A stretch of DNA of 64,000 nucleotides. It comes from Verrucomicrobiales bacterium. GTDB taxonomy: Bacteria > Verrucomicrobiota > Verrucomicrobiia > Verrucomicrobiales > DEV007. The notes below the pieces were generated by a model. That model was not told the origin of the DNA, did no database searches, and worked only from the letters and a program-made list of their open reading frames with translations. Below are positions 17,111 through 27,041 of this stretch, one piece after another. The stretch's first letter is position 1; each line of letters starts with the position of its first letter. The translations under genes and the position numbers were made by a program. The DNA is taken from the NCBI GenBank assembly GCA_029213195.1, contig JARGNI010000013.1:1-64000 (forward strand). The letters run 5' to 3'.

Positions 17111-20100
17111 ATGAAGAAGATCCCCCAGAACCTTGCTTTCCTTTTCGTCGCGATTCAGTTGTGCTCCTGCGCTATCCTGTTCGGCGAAGACAAACCCAAC
17201 ATTCTATTCATCGCGATCGATGATCTGAACGACTACATCTCGCCGCTCGACAATCATCCGGGGATTCAGACCCCGAACTTCGAGCGTCTTGCGAAGCGGT
17301 CCGTGACCCTGGCAAACGCCCACTGTGCCGCTCCCGCCTGCCATCCCTCTCGGGTCGCGGTGATGACGGGAGTGCATCCCACAACGTCCGGCATCTACCG
17401 CAACGCCTTTCGTGCGCACGGCCCGCGGTGGCGGGATGAGTCCCCGGTTCTCAAGGACGCCGTTGTCCTGTCTCAACATTTTCGCGATCACGGCTACCGT
17501 GCCGTCGGAGGCGGAAAGATCTTCCACACGCTGCAGTGGACTCCAGAAGACTCGCAAAACGACCCGGACGCGTGGGACGACTATCGCGGCGACCCACTCG
17601 ATCCGATTTCAGCCGACTGGCCACGCCCAGAACTTCCGGCAACTCAGGAACCCGGGCGCCCCCTCAGCAAGCACCATTTCGGTGCCGCTCCGCTCGACCC
17701 CGGGCATCGATACGGCGACGAACTCGTGACCGACTGGGCCATCGAGCAGATGAAAGGTGCCGGAGACGAACCTCTCTTTCTCGCCGTCGGACTTTTCCGC
17801 CCCCACATTCCCTTCGAGGTGCCGCAAAAATGGTTCGATCTCTACCCCGAGGATTCAGTCCAACTGCCGCCCTATCGAGCCGACGACCTCGACGACGCTC
17901 ACGAACACGAGCGTGTCTCCTGGCACCAATGGGTCACCGAGAACGACGAATGGAAGTCTCTCATGCGCGGCTATCTCGCCAGCATCAGCTACGTCGACAA
18001 CGAACTGGGACGTCTCCTCGATGCACTTGATGCCTCGCCAATGGCAGGAAACACCATCGTCGTTCTCTGGACCGATCACGGCTTTCATATCGGGGAAAAA
18101 GACAACTGGGAGAAGTTTGCGCTGTGGGACCAGACCACTCGCGTCCCCTGTTTCATTCATGCACCCAGTGTGAGCGCAGACGGAAAGAAAACGCGCACCC
18201 CCGTCAGCCTGGTTGATCTCTACCCGACTCTCTGTGAACTCGCGGGATTGCCGGTGCCGGGACAGTGCGATGGATCTTCCCTCGTTCCCATCCTCAAGAA
18301 TCCCGAAGCCACTCCCGAACGCTACGCGATTTCCTCCTACCAGTTCCGAGGCGAGAATACCGCCTCCCATGCAGTCATCGATGAGCGATATCGTCTCATC
18401 CGAAACGGCGATGGCTTCGAAGAACTCTACGATCTCGTCGAAGACCCGAACGAATTCACCAACCGGATCGATGACCCCGAGCTCGATGAGGTAAGAAAAC
18501 GACTCACCTCGCATCTTCCTGATTCCCCTGCCGATCAGGTCGGTCCGGCCCGGGACTCTCCCTATAACCTAAAAGCCGCTTCAATCGGCAAAAGCCAGCC
18601 TATCGCAGACACCCCGTTTCGAGTGAGTTTTCAGGCCTCCGGATACCGGAACCATCCCGAGGGCGTCCTCGTCGCTAATGGAGGCGGCGTCAATGGATAC
18701 GCGGTTTACATCAAAGACCAGCGACTTCACTTCGCGGTGCGCAGGGGCGGGAAACTTCATCTCGCCAGCTCCGAATCCTCTCCTCCGAAACGTCCGTTCT
18801 CCGTGTCTGCCGAACTGGCAAAGGATGGAACCATGAGCCTTTCGATCGACAACGAGGAAGTCGCCAGTGCGAGCGCGAAAGGATTGATCAAGGCGAACCC
18901 CAACGAAGGATTTGTCATCGGTTCCGATCCGGAATCACAGGTCGGCGACTACGGGAATGCCTTTCCTTTTGGCGGGAAGGTCGAGAATTTCAACCTTGAT
19001 CGTGGCGAAAAGATCGGACAAGAACCAACGGCTGCCGCTGACAACGACATGGGACCAATCCGCGTCCTCTTTCTCGGCCACGAGGGCGGTGGCCCGGGAC
19101 AGGCCTCGCATCAGCCGGGCAAGATGTATCCCCACCTTGCCGAGGCGCTCGGAGGAGACGCGATCTACTTCGACTATGTCGAGACGCCGGAAGAGGCCTT
19201 CGGAGATCGCGAGAAATTGTTCCGATACGATGCCGTCCTCATCTACGCAAACCACCGGACGCTCGATCGCAAGCTCTGGAACAACCTGAAAGACTTCGTG
19301 GAGCAGGGTGGCGGCTTCGTCCCGATCCACTGCGCGAGCTGGTGCTTTCAAAACATTCTCGAATACGACCGACTCGTCGGAGGCCGATTCAAGAGTCATG
19401 GAACGGGTGTCTTCTCGCCGAAGACCATTGCTCCCGAGCATCCCGCCATTGCAGAGGTTCCTCAGCTCGAAGCCTGGGACGAAACCTACTATCACAACAA
19501 CCACAATGAAACCGATCGCGTCGTCCTCCAGGTACGTGAAGGACCGGACGGAGATCCGAATCCCGGCCCCGAGCCTTGGACCTGGGTGCGCTCGCAGGGT
19601 AAAGGTCGCGTTTTCTACACCGCGAGTGGCCATGACGAACGAGTCTGGTCGAAGCCTGAGTTTCATGCCCTGCTGAAATCCGGCATCCTCTGGAGCATCG
19701 GTAAGGAACGCCGCGCCGCACACGATCAATTTCTCAGCCAACGCACCCCGCTTCGCTACGAACCAAGGGACAACATTGCCAACTATGAAAAACGGCCGAA
19801 GCCGCTCGAGTATCAGTTCCCCCTCTCCCCCGAAGACAGCCTCGACTACCTCCGCGCTCCGGTGGGATGGTCGGTCGAGCTCTTCGCTGCCGAGCCCCTG
19901 ATCGTGAATCCGATTTTCCTCGCCTGGGACGAACGGGGCCGTCTCTGGGTCGCCGAGACCGTGGACTACCCGAACGAAGTGCGTCCCGAGGGCGGCAACG
20001 ACACCATCAAGATCCTCGAGGACACCGATAACGACGGGCGGGCCGACAAGGTCACGGTGTTCGCCGACGGCTTGAACATCCCCACTTCCCTCACCTTCTG

Positions 20101-22285
20101 GGACGGAGGCATCATCGTCGCGCAGGCGCCGGACTTCCTTTTCCTCAAGGACACCAACGGAGATGACCGGGCCGACGTTCGCGAGACGGTCATGACAGGC
20201 TGGGGCACGAAAGACACCCACGCAGGCCCTTCCAACCTGCGCTACGGCATCGACAACTGGGTCTACGGAACGGTTGGCTACTCGGGTTTCAATGGCGAGA
20301 TTGGAGGAAAGAAACTCCAGTTCGGCTCCGGGGTCTTCCGCTTTCGCCCCGGCGGATCGGAAATGGAGTTTCTCCACCAGTTCAACAACAACACCTGGGG
20401 ACTCGGGCTCAACGCAGCCGGAGACGTCTTCGGATCGACCGCGAATCGAAATCCTGCCTTCTTCGGTGGCTTTCCCCAAACTGGATATCCCGAAGGGGAA
20501 AGCGGAACCAGTGCGCGGATGATCGCGGACGAGATCGCCTTTCATCCCATCACCCCGAACATCCGGCAAGTCGACGCCTTCGGGCAGTATACCGCCGGGG
20601 CAGGTTACGCCCTCGCCACCTCGAAACAGTTTCCGCCAGCTTGGCGAGATCGGATCGCCTTCATCGGGGGACCGACAGGGCATCTCCTCGGGATGTTCGA
20701 GAACGTCCGCGACGGAGCCGGCTACCGCGCCATCAACCGATTCCACTTCCTCGCCAGCGCCGACGAGTGGTTCTCTCCGGTCGCAGCCGAGGTGGGACCT
20801 GACGGCCATCTTTGGATCGCGGACTGGTACAATTTCATCATCCAGCACAACCCCACTCCCACTCCGGAACGCGGTGGCTATGCAGCTGTGCGGGGGCCTG
20901 GCAATGCCCACGAGAACCCTCTCCGCGATACCCAGCATGGACGAATCTATCGGGCGATGTGGGAGGAAGCCGAAGTGACCTCGATTTCTTCTCTCGAGAA
21001 TGCTCCGGACCAGAAACTGCTCGCGGCACTCTCTCATGACAACCAATTCTGGCGGCTCACCGCCCAGCGCATTCTCGTGGCTGGAAAACGTACCGGTGTC
21101 GTGCCCGAGCTGAAAACCCGCATTGCCGAAACAAACGGCGCCGTTGCCGCTCACGCCTTCTGGACCCTCCACGGGCTCGGTGCTCTCGATCGCGACACTC
21201 ACCAACTTGCGCTGCTCAAACCAGGCGACCCGATCCTGAAACGAAACGCGATCCGTGCGATCCCCGCCACCGATGAAGGGATGCAGCTGTTTTTCGACAC
21301 CGCCGTGATCCAGGATGAGGACTCCCTCGTTCGCCTCACCGCTTTCTCGAAACTGGCCCACTTCCCCGATCGTAGCCGGGTCGAGCAGGTCGCGAAGCAG
21401 CTGATCCGTGAAGAGGAGAACCACTCCGACGAGTGGCTATCCATCGCGCTTCGCGCGAGCGGTGCCGGAAAAGTGACGCGGGGTCCCGCGAAGATCACTG
21501 GGCCCAATCTGCTTCCCAATCCCTCCTTCGAAGAAGTGATCGACGGGCTTCCCGCACACTGGACCGTCCGCACCTACAGCGGCGAGGCCGAGCATACCTC
21601 TGCCACCGCCCAGCCCCGCACCGGGGAACGCAGCCTGCGAATTTCCTCAACCAAAGGCGCCGATAGCTCGCTCTTCGCGAAGGTCCCGGTAAAGCCAAAC
21701 ACCGACTACCGCATCACAGGTTGGGTCAAGACGGCCGGTCTGCTCGGCGCTCGGGGCGCGCAGATGAATGCGCACGAGGTGCAGCAACAGCCGCGAGGCT
21801 CACGCACCAATGCCTTTCAGCGAGCCACCCGGGATTGGAGCAAGGTGGAGGTCATTTTCAATTCCCTCGATCGCACCGAGCTCACCATCAACTGCCTCTT
21901 TGGAGGCTGGGGAAAGTCGACCGGCACCGCCTGGTGGGACGATGTCGCCCTCCACGAGGTCGAGTATGAAACCGTGGTCGAGGACGAACCGGAACTGACC
22001 AAGGGAGACGCGGGACGCGGGAAAAAACTTTTCGAGACACACCCCATCGCCGCGTGCAACCGCTGTCATGTCGTCGGTGGCGAAGGTGGGCCGATCGGCC
22101 CCGCCCTCGATGGCATCGCGAGTCGCAAGAGCGAAGAGTATCTTCTCGAGAGCCTGACCGATCCCCAGGCATCCATGGCCGAAGGCTTTCCCGCCGAAGT
22201 CTCTCCGATGCCACCTATGGGCGTGCTCCTGACCGAGCAGGAGATGCGCGATGTCATGGCCTACTTACTGACGCTGCGTGAATGA
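17111..22285 (+). CDS. Sulfatase-ThuA-PVC dehydrogenase-CBM-cytochrome c fusion protein
   Basis: 1724 residues in one uninterrupted frame, exported (signal MKKIPQNLAFLFVAIQLCSCA; the LCSC could be a weak lipobox). Approximate order: an iduronate-2-sulfatase-like domain (28-467) with the formylglycine motif CHPSR (Cys77) and metal-binding DD; a LamG/sandwich-like region (485-640); a ThuA-like domain (648-861); a PVC-type membrane-bound dehydrogenase propeller (902-1290); HEAT-like helices (1310-1460); a CBM4/9-like sandwich starting NLLPNPSFEE (about 1466-1620); and a cytochrome c domain with CNRCH (Cys1649, Cys1652, His1653). Each part is common in PVC genomes, but I know of no protein joining all of them. 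It implies desulfation coupled in cis to substrate oxidation and heme electron transfer (inference). The sulfatase maturation enzyme is not nearby. Confidence 0.9.
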   Translation: MKKIPQNLAFLFVAIQLCSCAILFGEDKPNILFIAIDDLNDYISPLDNHPGIQTPNFERLAKRSVTLANAHCAAPACHPSRVAVMTGVHPTTSGIYRNAFRAHGPRWRDESPVLKDAVVLSQHFRDHGYRAVGGGKIFHTLQWTPEDSQNDPDAWDDYRGDPLDPISADWPRPELPATQEPGRPLSKHHFGAAPLDPGHRYGDELVTDWAIEQMKGAGDEPLFLAVGLFRPHIPFEVPQKWFDLYPEDSVQLPPYRADDLDDAHEHERVSWHQWVTENDEWKSLMRGYLASISYVDNELGRLLDALDASPMAGNTIVVLWTDHGFHIGEKDNWEKFALWDQTTRVPCFIHAPSVSADGKKTRTPVSLVDLYPTLCELAGLPVPGQCDGSSLVPILKNPEATPERYAISSYQFRGENTASHAVIDERYRLIRNGDGFEELYDLVEDPNEFTNRIDDPELDEVRKRLTSHLPDSPADQVGPARDSPYNLKAASIGKSQPIADTPFRVSFQASGYRNHPEGVLVANGGGVNGYAVYIKDQRLHFAVRRGGKLHLASSESSPPKRPFSVSAELAKDGTMSLSIDNEEVASASAKGLIKANPNEGFVIGSDPESQVGDYGNAFPFGGKVENFNLDRGEKIGQEPTAAADNDMGPIRVLFLGHEGGGPGQASHQPGKMYPHLAEALGGDAIYFDYVETPEEAFGDREKLFRYDAVLIYANHRTLDRKLWNNLKDFVEQGGGFVPIHCASWCFQNILEYDRLVGGRFKSHGTGVFSPKTIAPEHPAIAEVPQLEAWDETYYHNNHNETDRVVLQVREGPDGDPNPGPEPWTWVRSQGKGRVFYTASGHDERVWSKPEFHALLKSGILWSIGKERRAAHDQFLSQRTPLRYEPRDNIANYEKRPKPLEYQFPLSPEDSLDYLRAPVGWSVELFAAEPLIVNPIFLAWDERGRLWVAETVDYPNEVRPEGGNDTIKILEDTDNDGRADKVTVFADGLNIPTSLTFWDGGIIVAQAPDFLFLKDTNGDDRADVRETVMTGWGTKDTHAGPSNLRYGIDNWVYGTVGYSGFNGEIGGKKLQFGSGVFRFRPGGSEMEFLHQFNNNTWGLGLNAAGDVFGSTANRNPAFFGGFPQTGYPEGESGTSARMIADEIAFHPITPNIRQVDAFGQYTAGAGYALATSKQFPPAWRDRIAFIGGPTGHLLGMFENVRDGAGYRAINRFHFLASADEWFSPVAAEVGPDGHLWIADWYNFIIQHNPTPTPERGGYAAVRGPGNAHENPLRDTQHGRIYRAMWEEAEVTSISSLENAPDQKLLAALSHDNQFWRLTAQRILVAGKRTGVVPELKTRIAETNGAVAAHAFWTLHGLGALDRDTHQLALLKPGDPILKRNAIRAIPATDEGMQLFFDTAVIQDEDSLVRLTAFSKLAHFPDRSRVEQVAKQLIREEENHSDEWLSIALRASGAGKVTRGPAKITGPNLLPNPSFEEVIDGLPAHWTVRTYSGEAEHTSATAQPRTGERSLRISSTKGADSSLFAKVPVKPNTDYRITGWVKTAGLLGARGAQMNAHEVQQQPRGSRTNAFQRATRDWSKVEVIFNSLDRTELTINCLFGGWGKSTGTAWWDDVALHEVEYETVVEDEPELTKGDAGRGKKLFETHPIAACNRCHVVGGEGGPIGPALDGIASRKSEEYLLESLTDPQASMAEGFPAEVSPMPPMGVLLTEQEMRDVMAYLLTLRE

Positions 22286-22428
22286 CGAAATACCCAGGGA
22301 CCCAGATACCCAACTTTTAAATCTTCAACCTCCCGAACCATCATGAAACCAAGAAACAGCCCCCGCCTTTTCGGATTCCGTATTTCGATCTTCCTTGGGT
22401 ATTTGAGTATTTCGTCCTTCGTCATTCC
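22280..22428. repeat. GACGAA-type intergenic repeat in two inverted copies, overlapping the next gene's signal peptide
   Basis: GAATGACGAA (22280-22289) has its reverse complement at 22418-22427, and AAATACCCA (22288-22296) has its reverse complement within 22395-22404. Read on the minus strand, 22381-22428 is a run of short degenerate GACGAA/GAAATAC units of the kind often seen between genes of Verrucomicrobiota and Planctomycetes. The left copy contains the stop codon of the fusion gene; the right copy lies inside the coding sequence of the next gene and encodes its hydrophobic signal segment. Confidence 0.55.
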
Positions 22429-25400
22429 CGCCTTGGCGGAAACCGCCTGGAACACCCAACTCATTCTTCCTGACTTCTACGCTGAGGGCGCCGGAGTCGG
22501 AGACATCAATGGAGACGGCAACCCCGACATCGCCTACGGCCCCTTCTGGTTTGCCGGTCCCGATTTCCAAACGAAAACCCGCTTCGCCGACGGAGAAGCC
22601 TTCGACGGCGGCACCGGATACTCGGACAGTTTTTTCAGCTTTGTCAGGGACTTCAATGGGGATGGAAAGAGTGATATTCTCGTCTTTGGTTTTCCCGGCA
22701 AATCGGCCCGCCTCTACCTGAACTCCAATGCGGAGCGCTGGGAAATGATCGAAGTCGCCGAACAGGTCGCCAACGAATCGCCTCACCTCATCGATCTCAT
22801 CCCCGGAGGACATCCCGAGATCGTCTGCGCTCGAGAGAAAGCCTACGGCTACTACGAAGCGAGTGAGGACGCGACGAAGCCATGGACATGGCACTCGATC
22901 TCCCCCACCGGGGAAGCCGCCACTCCGTTCGGACACAGTCTTGGTGTCGGTGACATCAATGGGGACGGGCGGGCCGATGTCATCGAGAAGATGCATTGGT
23001 ATGAGCAGCCTGAAAAAGCAGGCACTGGAGAATGGAAGAAGCACAAGTGGGCAATGATTCCCTACGGCGGAGGCGGTGCCCAGATCCTCATCGACGATGT
23101 CGATGGAGATGGCGACAACGACATCATCACTTCGCTCAATGCACATGCCTACGGCATCGCCTGGTTCGAGCAACACGCCCCCGGAAAGTTCGGGCGCCAA
23201 GACATCGTCGGTCAGAGCTCAACTGAGAATCCCTACGGAGTCGCGTTCTCTCAACCCCATGCCCTCGCTCTCGCTGACATGGACGGAGACGGCCGCAAGG
23301 ACTTCGTCACTGGGAAACGTTACTTTGCCCACAAAGGCCGCGATCCCGGCGGCTTACAGGAGCCAGTGCTCTACTGGTTTCGCAACACCGAGACGGAAAA
23401 CGGAATCGACTGGGTCCCCCATCTCGTCGACGACGATTCCGGGGTCGGCGTAGAAGTAAAGGTGACGGATCTCAATGGAGACGAGAAACCTGATGTAATT
23501 ACCAGCAGCAAGAAAGGGCTTATCATCCACACCCAGGTCGCGAGTGGTTCTCACTCGGCCGTCCCAAAGTGGAAACACGGTGAACATCTTCCGCAGGATC
23601 AGTATGGGGTCGACCTTACCGCCGAGGAGGCGAGGGATGAGACCATGGTACCGGAAGGCTTCTCGGTAGACCTTATCACGGCGGAGCCCGACCTGGTCCA
23701 GCCCATCGCGATGACCTTCGACGCTCGCGGTCGCATCTGGGTGATCGAGGGCAACACTTATCCAGTCCGCAAGGAAGGCGGCTTCCACGACGGCAAGGAT
23801 CGCATTCTCATCTTCGAAGACAGTGATGCGGACGGATCCTTCGAAACTCGAAAAGTCTTCGCTGAGAATATCAATCTCGCCAGCGGCATCGAAATTGGAT
23901 TCGGAGGCGTCTATGTCGGCGCCGCCCCTTACCTTCTCTTCTATCCTGACAAAGACCAAAATGACCAACCCGACGGTGAGCCTGAGATCCTACTCGACGG
24001 GTGGGGCTACCAGGACACTCACGAGACTCTGAACGCCTTCACCTGGGGACCGGACGGGTGGCTCTATGGTTGCCACGGCGTTTTCACCCACTCAAAAGTG
24101 GGCAAGCCGGGCACACCTGACGAGGTGCGTCAGCCGATCAATGCGGGTCTGTGGCGTTTTCACCCGGTCTCAAAGGAGTTCCAAGTCTACGCCCATGGTT
24201 CGAGCAATCCATGGGGTGTCGACTTCAATGAACACGGGGACTTTTTCGTCAGTGCGTGCGTCATCCCGCACTTCTATCACCTCAGTCACGGAGGCCGTTA
24301 TCAACGACAGGCTGGCCAGCACTTCGACCCGTTCACGTTCGACGACATCAAGACGATCGCCGACCACGCCCACTACACCGGAGCCTGGCAGGAAGTTCGA
24401 AAAAACGGTTATCGGGCTCCCGAGGACACTTCCGCTCTTGGCGGCGGACACGCCCACTGCGGCCTGGTCTACTACGACGCCCCGGAGTTTCCGAAAGAGT
24501 TTCGTCGGCAGATGTATTTTCACAACCTGCACGGACATCGCATCGTCCGGGAGGATCTCGGTCATGATGGCTCTGGCTACCTCGCGCGACATCGGCCCGA
24601 CTTCCTCCTCAGCAATCACCACGATACCGTGGGTGTGGGAGTGATGCAGGGGCCGGACGGAGCCCTCTATTATTCCGACTGGGTCGACAGCCAGACCTGC
24701 CACCATCGCGATGTTGAGATCTGGGATCGCAGCAATGGCCGAATTTTTCGGGTCCGCTACGGCGATGCCAAGAGCACGGCTCTCGATCTACCCGACCTTG
24801 GCGACACCAAACTTGTCGCATTGCTTGGTCACGAAAACACTTTCCAGGCACGCCAGGCTCAACGGCTTCTCCAGGAGCGTGCTGCGACGGGATCCCTCGA
24901 CAGAGATGCCGTCAGCGCGGCCCTGACTCAATTTGAATCGGATCACTCTGAAGTCGCCCCTCTCCGTCTCCGGGCCCTCTGGACCCGCCATGTCACCGGG
25001 ATATTGAATGGCAAGCAGGTCATGGCCGCTCTCTCCGACCCGAATGAACACATCCGTGGCTGGGCTATTCAGATTGCAATCGCGAACGAAGGCACGATGC
25101 CAAGATTCATCGAGATGGCGAGGTCCGAAGAGTCGCTCGTGGTCCGACGCTACCTCGCATCAAAGCTTCAGACCCTGCCACTCCCACAACGATTGGAGAT
25201 TGCCCGTGGCCTCATCGGGCACAATCGCAGTCAGTGGGATCGCAATATCCCTTACCTCGTTTGGTATGGAATAGCCCCTCTCGTGGAATCGAACCCGAAA
25301 GAGGCTCTGACCCTCATCAACCAGACGGCATGGCCGATGCTCAAGGATTTCATCAATCGGCGGGCCGCGGTTTTCCCAGAAGGCCGAACTGCCGTCACCT

Positions 25401-27013
25401 TCTCACTATCCAATGCTGGCAATCCGAAACAGTTTGTCGACCAAGCGAACCAACTACTGACCGCACTGGCCAGCCTGCCTCCGGTAGAGACACCCGAAAC
25501 CTGGGAAAATGCGAAAGCCAAAGGAATCTCGTTTGGTAAAAACCCGCAAGTGGCGGATGTCCTCAGCCGTCTCGGAACTCGCTTCCGCGATGCGGAATAC
25601 TTTCCGAAATGGCGCAAGATCGCTCGGAATGGAAACGCAAAGGCGTCCGACCGGGTCAATGCAATGGAGTTGCTTACGATCGGACGCGATCCTGAACTTG
25701 GAGTGATCGCCCGCGAGCTGCTCTCCGTTCCTTCCCTCCAAACCGCCGCAATCACCGCGCTACGCCGGGATCCGGGAACAGAAACGGCGAAAGCACTGGT
25801 AGCGGTCCTCCCGGAGCTTTCCCTCAAACAGCGAAATGAAGCGATCAACCTCCTCGGGACGAGGCCGGAAATGGCTCTGGTTCTGCTGGAAGCAGTAGAT
25901 ACCAAGAACGTGGCTTCGTCTCTCGTCTCCCCCGTCATGCTCGATCAGTTCGAGCGATTCGAAGACGAAAAAATCTCTGCGCTGATCGAGAAAAACTGGA
26001 TGCGCGGCGGTGCAGGCATCGACCTCGAACAGCTTCATGCCGCCATCCAAGGCTGGAAGAAGAAGCTCACTCCGAAGGTGCTTTCGCAGGCTGATGTGTC
26101 GAGAGGACGGCAGGCCTACATGATGACCTGCGGCACCTGCCACCAGCTCTTCGGCGAAGGCATCGCCATGGGCCCCGACCTCACAGGATCGAACCGTGCC
26201 GACCTCGGCTACCTTCTCGAGAATGTCCTCGCCCCCAACGCCGTCGTTTCGAAGGAATACCTGCTCAACATCTTCACGATGAAAGACGGATCGACCTTGA
26301 GTGGCATGATCAGCAACGAGACGCCCGAATTCGTTTCTCTTTCCATGCCCGGAGGCACCACCACGGATGTAAAGAAAACCGAGATAAAAAGCCGGCAGGA
26401 ATTGACCCAGAGCCTTATGCCCGCCGGTCTCTTTGACGCGCTTCCGATCGAGCAGGTTGCTGATCTCGTGAAATACCTCGCCAGCCCGAGGCAGGTCCCG
26501 ATGCCCGGTGAAAAAAAACCGGTTCAGAAGGTGAGGGCAGTAGCTCCTTCCGAGAGCGTCATCCGCATCGAGGCCGAGTCGCTCGTAGAAAAATTTTCAC
26601 CGCCCAGGGGAGAACTCCGACCGCAGAAGATGTCCGGCTTCGGCAGCGGCTGGTCCGGTGACTCCCATCTCTGGTGGACCGGAGGAAAACCCGGAGACAT
26701 TCTCACGCTGAAACTGGAAGGGATTGATCCAGGAAACTATGATCTCACTCTGTTCCCGACGACGGCAAAGGACTACGCCACGGTGAAATTCGCGATCAAT
26801 GGCCAACTGCGGGAGGCGGATTTCTACACGGCCGATGTTCTGCCTGGTGATCCAATTCCATTCGAAAGCGTCAATGTCAGTCCCAGCGAACCGCTCCAAA
26901 TCGATATCCATATCACCGGAGCAAATCCGAAAGCGCAGAAACGCTACATGATCGGGATCGATCGGATCGAGCTAAAGAAAATTGAAAAAGCACCCAAGTC
27001 CGCTGGAAAGTAA
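22343..27013 (+). CDS. FG-GAP/VCBS-PVC dehydrogenase-HEAT-cytochrome c-CBM fusion protein
   Basis: 1556 residues, exported (signal FGFRISIFLGYLSISSFVIPALAE, itself derived from a repeat). Order: FG-GAP/VCBS repeats with calcium-binding DxDxDG loops such as GDINGDGNPD and DVDGDGDND (about 45-410); a PVC-type dehydrogenase propeller starting VPEGFSVDLITAEPDL (about 433-800); HEAT-like helices (815-1230); a cytochrome c domain with CGTCH (Cys1263, Cys1266, His1267) in the Haem_bd-PVC arrangement ending MPAGLFDALPIEQVADLVKY; and a C-terminal carbohydrate-binding-like sandwich (about 1395-1545). Probably a periplasmic or surface sugar-oxidising enzyme passing electrons to its own heme. It is 57 bases after the sulfatase fusion and 28 bases before another sulfatase, so likely one transcript. 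Confidence 0.9.
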   Translation: MKPRNSPRLFGFRISIFLGYLSISSFVIPALAETAWNTQLILPDFYAEGAGVGDINGDGNPDIAYGPFWFAGPDFQTKTRFADGEAFDGGTGYSDSFFSFVRDFNGDGKSDILVFGFPGKSARLYLNSNAERWEMIEVAEQVANESPHLIDLIPGGHPEIVCAREKAYGYYEASEDATKPWTWHSISPTGEAATPFGHSLGVGDINGDGRADVIEKMHWYEQPEKAGTGEWKKHKWAMIPYGGGGAQILIDDVDGDGDNDIITSLNAHAYGIAWFEQHAPGKFGRQDIVGQSSTENPYGVAFSQPHALALADMDGDGRKDFVTGKRYFAHKGRDPGGLQEPVLYWFRNTETENGIDWVPHLVDDDSGVGVEVKVTDLNGDEKPDVITSSKKGLIIHTQVASGSHSAVPKWKHGEHLPQDQYGVDLTAEEARDETMVPEGFSVDLITAEPDLVQPIAMTFDARGRIWVIEGNTYPVRKEGGFHDGKDRILIFEDSDADGSFETRKVFAENINLASGIEIGFGGVYVGAAPYLLFYPDKDQNDQPDGEPEILLDGWGYQDTHETLNAFTWGPDGWLYGCHGVFTHSKVGKPGTPDEVRQPINAGLWRFHPVSKEFQVYAHGSSNPWGVDFNEHGDFFVSACVIPHFYHLSHGGRYQRQAGQHFDPFTFDDIKTIADHAHYTGAWQEVRKNGYRAPEDTSALGGGHAHCGLVYYDAPEFPKEFRRQMYFHNLHGHRIVREDLGHDGSGYLARHRPDFLLSNHHDTVGVGVMQGPDGALYYSDWVDSQTCHHRDVEIWDRSNGRIFRVRYGDAKSTALDLPDLGDTKLVALLGHENTFQARQAQRLLQERAATGSLDRDAVSAALTQFESDHSEVAPLRLRALWTRHVTGILNGKQVMAALSDPNEHIRGWAIQIAIANEGTMPRFIEMARSEESLVVRRYLASKLQTLPLPQRLEIARGLIGHNRSQWDRNIPYLVWYGIAPLVESNPKEALTLINQTAWPMLKDFINRRAAVFPEGRTAVTFSLSNAGNPKQFVDQANQLLTALASLPPVETPETWENAKAKGISFGKNPQVADVLSRLGTRFRDAEYFPKWRKIARNGNAKASDRVNAMELLTIGRDPELGVIARELLSVPSLQTAAITALRRDPGTETAKALVAVLPELSLKQRNEAINLLGTRPEMALVLLEAVDTKNVASSLVSPVMLDQFERFEDEKISALIEKNWMRGGAGIDLEQLHAAIQGWKKKLTPKVLSQADVSRGRQAYMMTCGTCHQLFGEGIAMGPDLTGSNRADLGYLLENVLAPNAVVSKEYLLNIFTMKDGSTLSGMISNETPEFVSLSMPGGTTTDVKKTEIKSRQELTQSLMPAGLFDALPIEQVADLVKYLASPRQVPMPGEKKPVQKVRAVAPSESVIRIEAESLVEKFSPPRGELRPQKMSGFGSGWSGDSHLWWTGGKPGDILTLKLEGIDPGNYDLTLFPTTAKDYATVKFAINGQLREADFYTADVLPGDPIPFESVNVSPSEPLQIDIHITGANPKAQKRYMIGIDRIELKKIEKAPKSAGK

Positions 27014-27041
27014 ATTTCACCTCCCCCGGCTCACCAAGCCC

